This document shows, in pieces, positions 51,265 through 60,053 of a stretch of 64,000 bases of DNA (positions within the stretch are counted from its first letter, which is position 1; the number at the start of each line of letters is the position of its first letter). The position numbers were made by a program, and so were the translations under genes. This stretch comes from CAYMOV01 sp964392085. Its GTDB lineage: Bacteria > Oederibacteriota > Muellerivitia > Muellerivitales > Muellerivitaceae. Location of the stretch: assembly GCA_964392085.1 (NCBI GenBank), contig CAYMOV010000003.1, positions 1-64,000 of the forward strand, given 5' to 3'. A model generated the notes under the pieces. That model had not been told where the DNA came from. It was given only the letters and a program-made list of their open reading frames with translations, and did not search any database.

Positions 51265-53339
51265 TCGGATCGCGAAGGGAACGGATCCCGTCCTGGGTTT
51301 GGGCCGGGGTGGGACTCCTTTTTTGGCTCCTGGGCCTCCAAATCCAGAATCCCGGGCTGATGGCGGACGATTCCGGCGAGATCGCGGCGGCCGCGTCCTG
51401 CTTGGGCCTGCCCCATCCCCCGGGATACCCCCTCCTCACGCTTTTGGGCAACCTCGCGATCCGGTTCCTTCCGTTGGGCGGTCCCGCATTCCGGTTGAAC
51501 CTGATGTCCGAGGCGTTCCTCATCGGCGCGGTCTTCCTGACCCTTTCCACGGCCCGTCGTTTGGCCCAGGCGGCTTTTCCCGGGGTTTTTCCACGGGAAG
51601 GGTTTCACCTTGAGATCCATTTAGCGCTCCTGGCGACCTTCCTTTTTTTCACCCCGAACGTTTTGGGGCAGGCATTGACCGCCAAGGGCGGGGTTTACAC
51701 CTTGACCTTCCTCCTGCTGGCGGAAATGGTCCGGACGGCGGTTTCCGAAAAGAACGGGTTCCGGAGCCTGTCGGCCGTCCTGGGTCTCTACGCCTTGGGC
51801 CTGGGAAACCATTGGCAGACCCAGGTCCTCTGGGTCCCGGCGATCGGGCTTTGGGCCTGGAACCAAAGGGCGACTTGGGGCCTCCGCGATTGGGCCCGGG
51901 CCGCCTCGATGGGAGTGGTGGGAGTCTCGACCTACCTGGTCCTTCCCCTTCGGGTCAGGTTCCATCCGCCCATGAGCTGGGGCCATCCGGACCGTTGGGG
52001 GGAATTCTGGTGGGTGATTTCCCGCAAATTGGCTTCCTCCAACGAGGGGGAACTGCGGCCCTGGTCCTCCTATGAGAAGTTTTTTGCTTGGTATCGGGAC
52101 GTGATGGTGAACCAGAATTTCCCCGGGCTTTGGTTCCTGGCCCTGATGGGGGCGCTTTGGGCGCTCTGGAAATTCAGGTTGAAGGCCCTGCCGGCCTGGG
52201 CGTTATACGGCGTGTCGGTGGCGGCCATCCTGACCTATGCCCGGGAGGAGGTGGCTTTCCTCGTGCCGGTTTACCTGGTGTCCCTCCAGGGCTTGTTCGT
52301 CCTGGCGGCCTTCTTGGGATCCAGCTTCCTTTGGGAAAAGGTTCTCCGCGTTTCCAAATCCCTTGCATCGGCCCTGTTGGCCTTGACTTGTGTCGCGGTC
52401 ATTTTTTGGGCCGCCCGGTCCTTCCGGATCGAGGACAAGGGCCGTTACACCTTGGCGGGGGATCTGGGGACGAATATCCTCCTGGCCCTGCCCCGGAACG
52501 CCTTCTTCCTCGCCGAAGGGGATAACACGGTATTCCCGATTTGGTACGAGCAAGTGGCCATGGGCCGCCGCCCCGATGTGCTGATGGCTCCCCCCCAGTT
52601 CCTGGCCTACCGGTGGGGTTGGGGACAGGTGGCCCGATCCCGCCCATCCCTCGCGATTTCCCGCGCCTGGGCCCCGATCCAGGATTTTCTGAGGACCCGG
52701 GAGCGGGGGAACCTGTTCGTCTCGATGGACCGGACCTTGATGTTGAAATCCGGGTTTGACCTGTCCTTCGACCAACTCACTCCCTACGGCCTTTGCTATG
52801 GGGTTGGAAAAGGTTATGGGCCCACGAAGGGGGTGGAGGAACGTTTCAACCAAATCCATTCTCGGTTCAGGCTTCGGGGCTTGGGGGTGAATGACCCATC
52901 GGATCCATCGCGCCCATTGGATTTGATCACCCGCCAGGTCATTCGGTACTATGCCGATGATTGCTCCTCTTTCGCCCATTGGCTGGCTCGTTCGGGGATC
53001 CCCGGGGACTCCATCGGATGGTTCGACCGATCACTGGGACTGAAGCCGGACCAGCCGGAGCTTTACGGGGATCTCGCGGTTGTTTTCATGGAAGAGGGTT
53101 ATCCCGAGGTGTCGATGGGCCTGTGCCGGGAAGGGCTCCGGGAAGACCCCGCCAATACCACCTTGTGCCAAATCCTGGGGATGGGTTTTCAATCCGCCGG
53201 GACAGTCCCCGCTCGGGCCAAGATCAGGAAATATCATTCCCTGGCGGATCAAGCCAGGCGAAAAGGCTGGTCCGGGTTGGTCCCCTTGATCGAGAGGACC
53301 CTTTTGAGGGTGGAAGGGGAGTCCCATGGGAAACCCTGA
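51261..53339 (+). CDS. DUF2723 family protein with C-terminal TPRs
   Basis: A 692-residue membrane protein. The DUF2723 signature is near residues 36-60: MADDSGEIAAAASCLGLPHP and then PPGYPLLTLLG. It continues with about ten membrane segments to about 400, then a soluble domain, and TPR-like helices at the end (LGLKPDQPELYGDLAVVF). DUF2723 is related to GT-C glycosyltransferases, and its eukaryotic member TMEM260 is a protein O-mannosyltransferase. The conserved aspartates in ADDSGE are likely catalytic. The GTG start overlaps the previous stop by 4 nt; the longer frame upstream is a shadow. Confidence 0.85.
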   Translation: MIGSRRERIPSWVWAGVGLLFWLLGLQIQNPGLMADDSGEIAAAASCLGLPHPPGYPLLTLLGNLAIRFLPLGGPAFRLNLMSEAFLIGAVFLTLSTARRLAQAAFPGVFPREGFHLEIHLALLATFLFFTPNVLGQALTAKGGVYTLTFLLLAEMVRTAVSEKNGFRSLSAVLGLYALGLGNHWQTQVLWVPAIGLWAWNQRATWGLRDWARAASMGVVGVSTYLVLPLRVRFHPPMSWGHPDRWGEFWWVISRKLASSNEGELRPWSSYEKFFAWYRDVMVNQNFPGLWFLALMGALWALWKFRLKALPAWALYGVSVAAILTYAREEVAFLVPVYLVSLQGLFVLAAFLGSSFLWEKVLRVSKSLASALLALTCVAVIFWAARSFRIEDKGRYTLAGDLGTNILLALPRNAFFLAEGDNTVFPIWYEQVAMGRRPDVLMAPPQFLAYRWGWGQVARSRPSLAISRAWAPIQDFLRTRERGNLFVSMDRTLMLKSGFDLSFDQLTPYGLCYGVGKGYGPTKGVEERFNQIHSRFRLRGLGVNDPSDPSRPLDLITRQVIRYYADDCSSFAHWLARSGIPGDSIGWFDRSLGLKPDQPELYGDLAVVFMEEGYPEVSMGLCREGLREDPANTTLCQILGMGFQSAGTVPARAKIRKYHSLADQARRKGWSGLVPLIERTLLRVEGESHGKP

Positions 53340-55752
53340 TTCCCCCAGGGTCGACTTTCCAGCCTGGGCCTGGTCGGTTGGGACGCTCCTGGTTTGGGGT
53401 GTTTCCCTAGCCTGCCAAGGACCCTCCATCGCGGCGGATGACAGCGGTGAAACCGTCACGGCCGCATGGACCCTCGGGATCCCGCATCCGCCCGGGCACC
53501 CCCTCGTGAACCTCTTGGCCCGGCTTTCGGTCCAGGTCCCCCTGGGGGACCCGGCGTTCCGGATGAACCTATTCTCGGCGGCCGCGGTGATTTTGGCCGC
53601 GGCGCTGTTGGGCCGATGGACCCTGGGACTTCTTTCCGAGCGGACGGACCTGCCGCCCGGGGTGGTCCGCTGGATCGCCGTATCCGCGGCGCTCTCCCTC
53701 CTGGTATCCCCCGCGGTGTTCCGGCAATCGCTGTCCGCCAAAGGTCTGGTCTATTCCCAGGCGCTCCTGGCGATGGTGCTGATCCTGCGGTGCGGACCCT
53801 CGAGGGGTGAGGGGAGGGAAGCGGAGGCTTGGAAATCGGCGTTCCTCTTGGGTGCCTGTGGGGCCATCCATTGGCCGATCGCGGCGGCCGGATCGGTTTT
53901 GGCCTGTGGAGGTTGGATCCGCGGGCCGAGGAGGACCCCTCGGATGCTTCTCGGCGTCCTTTCGGTTTTCTTGTTGCCGCTGTCGGTGATCCTCTACCTT
54001 CCCTTGCGGGCGATCCACCAACCGCTTTTGGATTGGGGCCACCCGGTCCATTGGAATTCGCTGTTGTGGGTCCTTCGGCGGGCCCCTTATACAGAGTTGG
54101 AAAGCGCGCCGCGCGCCTGGGACCAATATGGGGCCCAGGCCCTGGAAACGGTGAAGGCCCTTGGGTGGGCTTCGCCTTGGGCGCCCTTGGGCCTGCTGGG
54201 TTTGGCCTTTTGGTGGAGACGGGACCGGCCCTCGGCGTGGGTTTGGGGACTCTCCCTCTTGTTGCCGGTGGCGGCGGTGGCTGGTGTTCCCCGATTGACG
54301 ACGGATACCTTTTTCCTGATTCCGGTTTACCTCGCGGCTTATCAAGGTACCTGGATGTTCCTGGGGGCCAGCGGCCTGGCTTTTCTCTCCACCCTCGGCC
54401 CGAGGAAATGGGGCTGGATCCTGGCCGTCTTGGCCTTGGGGGGGTGGCTTGGCTGGTCCGCCCGATTGATCCCCCGTTGGGAAAGGTCCCGGGATTTTCT
54501 GCCGGTGGACTTGGGTTGGAACACGCTTCTCGAACAACCACGCGGCGGGATCCTCTTGGCGGAGGGGGATACTTTGGTCCTCTCGTCCCTATACGTCCGC
54601 GATGTCCTGGGCGCCCGGAAGGACCTGGACTTGGTTCCCACGGTTTTTTTGAACGAGGACTGGGGGTTCGAAAAGGCCCTGGCCTCCCTCGACCCGCCGG
54701 CGAGGCCCCCCTACGGGCTCCATTCCTTCAATGAGAGGGTGAATTGGTTCCTCAGCCTCGCGCCGACGGGTCCCGGGATGCCGGGCCGACCGGTCCGGGT
54801 CAGCCAGGGCAAGGGCGCGTTCTCGAAGGTCACGCTGGATTCCCGTTGGGTCTTGGTCCCGGGCGGTTTGTCCTATGACGTGTCGACCCAGCCGGGCGGT
54901 CCCTTCGCGGTCAGGGACCGCGTGTGGGGCCTCGATCAACGCCAACGGCACTTCGGGAGGTTTGATTTCGAGGCAGACCGTTCCCGGGGGGTCCAAACCC
55001 GGGAGATCTACGGTTTTTACGCGAACCAGTTCATCTTGAGCGGAAACCTCCAATTCGCCTCCGGGCGAAGCCTGGAGGCATCCGACGATTATGCCCGGGG
55101 GCTGAGATTGGACCCGGACTCGCCCGAGGCCTACAGCAACCTCGCGGTCGCGGCGGGATCCAAGGGGTGGGTGGACCTCGCGGAGACTTTTTGTCGGATT
55201 GCCCTGGAGCGGGAACCGGGTTACGCGGGAGCTTGGGACAACCTCGGCAATGTTCGCGCCCTCCGGGGCGACTGGAACGGCGCATACGAGGCCTACCAAC
55301 GGGCCCTGGACCTGGATCCGGACAACCCCGGGACGAAAATGAACCGGGACCGGGCGGCGGAACGGAGGGCCGACGCCTCCCCGGCAGCGCCCTCCTCCCT
55401 GGGTGACGCCTTTTATGAGCGGTTGGCCGAGGATTTCGCCCGCCAGCAACGGTGGATGATGGCGGAAGGTTGTTTTAGGACGGCATGTCGGTTGGGCGGG
55501 GATAACGCCACCCTCTGGAACAACCTGGGAGTCACTCGGATCCAAATGGGTGATCCGGCGGGGTCCGAAGCGGCTTTCCGGAAGGCCATGGAATTGGACC
55601 CCCATTTCGTTGAATCCTATAAAAATTACGGTTTATTGTTGATCCAGCTGGATCGAAAAGGGGAGGCCAAAGCCCTTTTGGAAAAGGGGGCCGTTTTGGA
55701 CCCCCACCAAGCCGAAATCCAACAGCTTCTGAGGCAATTGGGGGGCGCTTGA
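53326..55752 (+). CDS. DUF2723 family protein with C-terminal TPRs
   Basis: An 808-residue relative of the previous gene. The signature is IAADDSGETVTAAWTLGIPH, followed by PPGHPLVNLLA (near residues 35-65). About ten membrane segments run to 380, then a soluble domain and a longer TPR array from about 560 (NLAVAAGSKGWVDLAETFCR, NNLGVTRIQMGDPAGSEAAF). The ATG start overlaps the previous gene by 14 nt, so the three genes form one unit. A glycosyltransferase role from lipid-linked sugar donors is inferred from family knowledge. The TPRs may hold acceptor proteins. Confidence 0.85.
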   Translation: MGNPDSPRVDFPAWAWSVGTLLVWGVSLACQGPSIAADDSGETVTAAWTLGIPHPPGHPLVNLLARLSVQVPLGDPAFRMNLFSAAAVILAAALLGRWTLGLLSERTDLPPGVVRWIAVSAALSLLVSPAVFRQSLSAKGLVYSQALLAMVLILRCGPSRGEGREAEAWKSAFLLGACGAIHWPIAAAGSVLACGGWIRGPRRTPRMLLGVLSVFLLPLSVILYLPLRAIHQPLLDWGHPVHWNSLLWVLRRAPYTELESAPRAWDQYGAQALETVKALGWASPWAPLGLLGLAFWWRRDRPSAWVWGLSLLLPVAAVAGVPRLTTDTFFLIPVYLAAYQGTWMFLGASGLAFLSTLGPRKWGWILAVLALGGWLGWSARLIPRWERSRDFLPVDLGWNTLLEQPRGGILLAEGDTLVLSSLYVRDVLGARKDLDLVPTVFLNEDWGFEKALASLDPPARPPYGLHSFNERVNWFLSLAPTGPGMPGRPVRVSQGKGAFSKVTLDSRWVLVPGGLSYDVSTQPGGPFAVRDRVWGLDQRQRHFGRFDFEADRSRGVQTREIYGFYANQFILSGNLQFASGRSLEASDDYARGLRLDPDSPEAYSNLAVAAGSKGWVDLAETFCRIALEREPGYAGAWDNLGNVRALRGDWNGAYEAYQRALDLDPDNPGTKMNRDRAAERRADASPAAPSSLGDAFYERLAEDFARQQRWMMAEGCFRTACRLGGDNATLWNNLGVTRIQMGDPAGSEAAFRKAMELDPHFVESYKNYGLLLIQLDRKGEAKALLEKGAVLDPHQAEIQQLLRQLGGA

Positions 55753-55760
55753 GCCATCGG

Positions 55761-55874
55761 CCCAGAAAGGGGCCAAAATCAGGCGTTTGAACCTTCCAAT
55801 GATGCTATAATGCCGACGTTTCCACCCTTTCTGGGTTTTCAGCGGTTTGGGGACCCGATGCCGGGTTAAACCGC
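55761..55874 (+). promoter_or_regulatory. Promoter and structured leader of the pilT-TPR gene
   Basis: In the 146-bp gap before pilT. An extended -10 promoter TGCTATAAT (55803-55811) is flanked by a perfect 11-bp inverted repeat CCCAGAAAGGG (55761-55771) and CCCTTTCTGGG (55825-55835). Downstream is a second perfect hairpin GCGGTTT/AAACCGC (55842-55874). The first repeat could be an operator around the promoter, the second a leader hairpin. No good -35 is present, consistent with an extended -10. Confidence 0.6.
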
Positions 55875-55898
55875 AGACCACCACATCCGGGAGAAGGC

Positions 55899-58202
55899 AT
55901 GGGCCTGGAAGAACTCCTCTTCGCTATGGTCGATAAGAAGGCCTCGGACCTGCATTTCAAGGCCGGCGCCCCCCCCTTATTCCGTATTGACGGCGATCTC
56001 ACGCCCCAATCCGAGGAAATCCTCACGGCCGAGGAGGTCATGGAAGCCGCCTCGTCCCTGATGGACGAGAAGCAGCGGCGGATCTACTTCGAGGATAAGC
56101 GCGAAGTGGACCTGGCTTACGCCCTGGAAGGCGTGGCCCGCTTCCGGACCAATATCCTTTGGCAGCGCGGGAAACCCGAGATCATCATGCGGTTGATCCC
56201 ACAGCATATCCCCCGCATCGAAGACATCAACATGCCCACGGCGATCCTGAAGCAGATCTCCGCCGAGTCCCGAGGCTTGATCCTGGTCACGGGCATCACG
56301 GGTTCCGGCAAGTCCACCACCCTGGCGGCCCTCATCAACGAGATGAACTTGAACCGCCAGGCCCACATTGTGACGGTGGAGGACCCCATCGAGTTCGTCC
56401 ATCCGGACAAGAAGTCGAGCATCACCCAACGGGAGGTGGGGCTCGACACCGAGACCTTCAAGACGGCCCTGAAATACGTCCTTCGGCAGGACCCGGACAT
56501 CATCCTCATCGGCGAGATGCGTGACGTGGAAACGGTGCAGGCCGCCATCACCGCCGCCGAGACGGGGCACTTGGTCCTTTCCACCCTCCACACCATGGAT
56601 ACCATCCAGACCATGGAGCGCATCCTGGACTTTTTCCCGCCGAACCAGCAGAACCAGATCCGGGTCCAGCTGTCCAACACCCTCCGGGCCGTCATTTCCC
56701 AGCGGCTGGTCCAGAAATCGGGCGGGGTAGGCGTGGTTCCCGCCGCCGAGATCATGATCGTGACCTCCACCATCAAATCCCTGATCGCCGACGGAAAGAT
56801 CACGGCCATCCGCCAGTTCATCGCCGAGGGCCAAAGCCAGTATGGGATGCAGACCTTCGACCAATCCCTGATCGGGCTCGTCCGGGCCGGCCATATCACC
56901 AAGGAAGCCGCCATGGAAGAGGCGACCTCCCCCAGCGAGATTGAGCTGGGGATGAAGGGCATTTCCTCCTCCCGGGCCTCGGCCCAATCCCTCATCAGCC
57001 AGATGGAAAACGCCCAGCAAAAGGAACGGACCAACGGCTGGATGCGCCGGGCCCAGGACCTCTTCGGCCGCAACCGTCATGACGACGCTCGGAACGAGCT
57101 GAAACGGGTGCTCCAGGAAGTTCCTGACCACAAGGAAGCCAATGAGTTGATGGCCAAACTCCGCGAGTTGGACGTGAAGACCGAAAAGAAGAAGGATACG
57201 GGCTCCAACATCCGCGCGGGTTTGGGCCTTTTCCGCGAGGGGAAGTTCCAAGCCGCGATCCTGGAGTTCCAAAAAGTCCTTGAGATGGATCCGGAAAACA
57301 AGCAGGCGGCCGGGTATATCCAATCGATCCATGAGCGGATGGCGGCCATGGAAAACGCCCGGGTCCACCTCCAGGACGCCATCCAATCCCAGCAACAGGG
57401 TGATTGGGCCGCCGTACAGACCGCGGCGAACCAGGCCCTGGCCGCCGACCCCTCGAACGAGCAGGCGCAAAGCCTCGCGAAGCAAGCCAAGGCGCAGATC
57501 CTGGCGACGGCGACCCGCGCCAAGGCCGAGGAGTGGAATAAGGCGGCCATCGAGCAATACAAGGCCGGTGATTTATTGGGCGCCCTGGTGTCCTGGAACC
57601 GTGGTTATGAGCTGAACTCTGACCTGGAGGAAGTCAACCGCTACATCCAACAGGGCACCGCGAAGCTGTTATCCTTCGGGGTCGACGGCCTGGAGGGCAA
57701 CCCCGAGAAAGACACGGTCCTCAAGATGTTCGAACAGGCCGTGCGTTGTTACATCCGAAGCGACTTCCAAACCGCCATCGAGTTCTTCCGGAAGGCCTAC
57801 GGCAAGGCCGAAGGAAACGCCTATTTGACGGCTTATCTCCAGAAGTCGACCCAGATGTTGGAGGGGCAAGTCAACGAGTTCTACCAGGAAGGGCTGCTGG
57901 CCCAACGTTCCGCCGATTTGACGGGGGCGCTCAAGCATTACAACAAGGTCTTGCGGTTGTCACCGGGCCATCCGGATACGGTGGCCCATTTGACGGAACT
58001 CAAGGCCACCATTCAAGAGGAGTCCGAACGCATCTATAACGAAGGGAAAGAGCTCTTCGACAAGAACCAGATGGACGCGGCCATCCTCGTTTGGGGCCGC
58101 ATCCTCGAGATGGACCCCGTGAATGAGCGGGCCCGGAAACGCATCGAAGAGGCCAGGGCCAAGAAAAACATCCTCAGCGACATTTACTCCAAGATTGAAT
58201 AG
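55899..58202 (+). CDS. PilT-type retraction ATPase fused to a TPR domain
   Basis: Residues 1-350 are a twitching-motility ATPase: DLHFKAGAPPLFRIDG at the N terminus, Walker A GITGSGKST (132-140), the aspartate box EDPIEFVHPDKKSSITQREVG-like region (161-181), Walker B IILIGEMRD (201-209) and the histidine box TGHLVLSTLHTMD (222-234); AIRQFIAEG is the AIRNLIRE-like motif. PilT normally ends near 350-370, but here about 400 residues of helical TPR repeats follow (GLFREGKFQAAILEFQKVLE). The ATG has GGGAGAAGG upstream. Pilus retraction is inferred; the TPR part may couple it to the neighbouring scaffold proteins. Confidence 0.92.
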   Translation: MGLEELLFAMVDKKASDLHFKAGAPPLFRIDGDLTPQSEEILTAEEVMEAASSLMDEKQRRIYFEDKREVDLAYALEGVARFRTNILWQRGKPEIIMRLIPQHIPRIEDINMPTAILKQISAESRGLILVTGITGSGKSTTLAALINEMNLNRQAHIVTVEDPIEFVHPDKKSSITQREVGLDTETFKTALKYVLRQDPDIILIGEMRDVETVQAAITAAETGHLVLSTLHTMDTIQTMERILDFFPPNQQNQIRVQLSNTLRAVISQRLVQKSGGVGVVPAAEIMIVTSTIKSLIADGKITAIRQFIAEGQSQYGMQTFDQSLIGLVRAGHITKEAAMEEATSPSEIELGMKGISSSRASAQSLISQMENAQQKERTNGWMRRAQDLFGRNRHDDARNELKRVLQEVPDHKEANELMAKLRELDVKTEKKKDTGSNIRAGLGLFREGKFQAAILEFQKVLEMDPENKQAAGYIQSIHERMAAMENARVHLQDAIQSQQQGDWAAVQTAANQALAADPSNEQAQSLAKQAKAQILATATRAKAEEWNKAAIEQYKAGDLLGALVSWNRGYELNSDLEEVNRYIQQGTAKLLSFGVDGLEGNPEKDTVLKMFEQAVRCYIRSDFQTAIEFFRKAYGKAEGNAYLTAYLQKSTQMLEGQVNEFYQEGLLAQRSADLTGALKHYNKVLRLSPGHPDTVAHLTELKATIQEESERIYNEGKELFDKNQMDAAILVWGRILEMDPVNERARKRIEEARAKKNILSDIYSKIE

Positions 58203-58247
58203 GGCGGGTTACGGCCGCGGGCCGTATTAGACGGATCGGGGGAACCG

Positions 58248-58646
58248 GTGGGAAAGTTGATCGCGGGTATCATTCTCTTCGTCATCGTCTTTTTCGTGGC
58301 GATGAACACCCAAATGATTACCGACCAGACGACCACCTGGGTGTCCGGGCACGCGAAGGATCCCAGCGCCCCGACGGCGTTGTTTTGGGCCGGTTGGTGG
58401 GCGAACATCCTGGGGGACAACCAAAACGCCGAAAAGTTGTTTTGGGCGCTTTACAAGCAGTATCCGACGGATAGCGAGCATGTTTGCGAGGGGTTGTTGG
58501 ACATCGCGGATACCCGGTCCCAGGGGGCCGCGAAGATGTCCGCGGTCGATTACTGTAACATCGTGATTCAGGAGTATCCCTCGGAACAGAAGTGGCTGGA
58601 GAAGGCCCAAAAACTTAAAGAACAGGTGAAGCTGAATGTCCAATAA
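58248..58646 (+). CDS. Small membrane-anchored TPR-like protein
   Basis: A 132-residue protein with one N-terminal membrane helix (KLIAGIILFVIVFFVAMN) and helical pairs resembling TPR units, for example NILGDNQNAEKLFWALYKQY and ADTRSQGAAKMSAVDYC. The start is GTG with a GGGGGA site. It overlaps the next gene by 11 nt, so the two are translated together. I recognise no family. Confidence 0.7.
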   Translation: MGKLIAGIILFVIVFFVAMNTQMITDQTTTWVSGHAKDPSAPTALFWAGWWANILGDNQNAEKLFWALYKQYPTDSEHVCEGLLDIADTRSQGAAKMSAVDYCNIVIQEYPSEQKWLEKAQKLKEQVKLNVQ

Positions 58647-60018
58647 TCAAACTCACCGGATGAAGTTCCTGGGGCTCTGCGGGGCGCTTTCAATCCTATT
58701 GGGAACCCTGGTCATCGCCCCGACGCTTTGGGCGGACGCCGCGGCCGACAATGAAATGCCCTCGGCCGACTCATTGGAACCGGCCCCTGAATCGGCGTCA
58801 CCTCAGCCGGGTTCCCAGGCCGCTACAAGCACCCCGACGGCCACCCCGATCCCCCAGGCCGTCCCAACGGAGCAAAAGGAAAAGCCCGCCGAAGCCGTCC
58901 AGGCCTCGACGGGGGGTGATTTTGAGGACGCGACGATGGGTCCGACTTCAGCCCCTTCGCCGGTTCAGACGGCCGCTCCGACGGTGGTCCCTTCACCGGT
59001 CGCGACCACCGTGGAGACCGAGTCTCCGGCCGATGGGTCGGGGGACAACAAGGAACCCCAAACCGAAACCCCGGTTTCCGCCGAATCCGACGGGAACGGC
59101 TGGGAGGAGGCCGCGACGAGTCCCTCCGCGACTCCGACGTTATCAATCCAGGAGACCCCGACAGAAGTTCTGGTGGCAACCGCCACGCCCACGACGGATT
59201 GGGGAGAGGAGAAGGTTGAAAAGCCGGAACCTACCGCCACGCCCATGGCGACTGAGTCAACCTCCGATGATTTCACGAACGCCGGAGCGGCCGGCAAGAC
59301 GACGATGACCTTCCTGAAAAGGAAAGTGGGTTTGGACAAGGAGTGGTTCAATTACGTCCTGACCGCCGGATACCTTCGCGCGCCTAAGTCCCATGTCGCG
59401 AAACTGGGGACCATCGTTGCGACGCTCAAGGATCAGGTGGACATCATCGGGTTCTCGAGCCAGATCGTGGTGAAGCTGTCGCGGCGCACGGACCTGAAGG
59501 TGGGGGACCAATTGGTGGTGTATCGGGTCTTGGACCCGTACTCCGACCCTGAAACGGGCCGGTTTTTAGGCGACTACGTCAAGAACCTGGGTCTGCTTCG
59601 GATCACGGAGGTGGACGGGCAACTGCTTCACTGTACCGTGATCGGGGCCTGGTTTCCGTTCTTCGCGGGGGAATCGGTTAAGTCCTATGAGGACGAACTG
59701 GATCGGTGGAAACAATCCCGTCGGAAGCATCCCTTGCCGGCGGAGCCCATCCAGTGCTCGGTGGCGGGCCCCGTTCCCGGCACGGATCGGATCCTCACCA
59801 CCGAAGTGGCCATCCTATCGGCCGGGGAGGACCAAGGCGTGGTCGCGGGCATGAACTTCCAGCTCCGGAAACCCGTTGAGGCTTCCGTCACCCAGAAAAC
59901 TTGGATGAAGGCCGGTTCCGCCACGGTTTTCTACGTGGGCCCCGGCTATTCCCTCGCGAAAGTCGTTTGGGATGTGGAGCCGATCCTGAAGGGGTACCGG
60001 GCTGTTTACCAACCCTAA
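58636..60018 (+). CDS. Secreted protein with long Pro/Thr-rich linker and FlgT-like end
   Basis: A 460-residue protein with a signal-type segment at residues 11-33, then about 175 residues rich in P, T, A, E and S (positions 40-215), and a folded C-terminal part from about 225 with LKVGDQLVVYRVLDPYSDPE, GLLRITEVDGQLLHCTVI and LSAGEDQGVVAGMNFQL. The VGD...YR and DQGV pattern resembles the C-terminal domain of flagellar FlgT and of LysM-associated proteins, but that is a weak resemblance from memory. The linker suits a protein spanning peptidoglycan. Confidence 0.7.
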   Translation: MSNNQTHRMKFLGLCGALSILLGTLVIAPTLWADAAADNEMPSADSLEPAPESASPQPGSQAATSTPTATPIPQAVPTEQKEKPAEAVQASTGGDFEDATMGPTSAPSPVQTAAPTVVPSPVATTVETESPADGSGDNKEPQTETPVSAESDGNGWEEAATSPSATPTLSIQETPTEVLVATATPTTDWGEEKVEKPEPTATPMATESTSDDFTNAGAAGKTTMTFLKRKVGLDKEWFNYVLTAGYLRAPKSHVAKLGTIVATLKDQVDIIGFSSQIVVKLSRRTDLKVGDQLVVYRVLDPYSDPETGRFLGDYVKNLGLLRITEVDGQLLHCTVIGAWFPFFAGESVKSYEDELDRWKQSRRKHPLPAEPIQCSVAGPVPGTDRILTTEVAILSAGEDQGVVAGMNFQLRKPVEASVTQKTWMKAGSATVFYVGPGYSLAKVVWDVEPILKGYRAVYQP

Positions 60019-60053
60019 AGGGGCCACCGACAGGCCCGTGGGAGACAAGGTCC

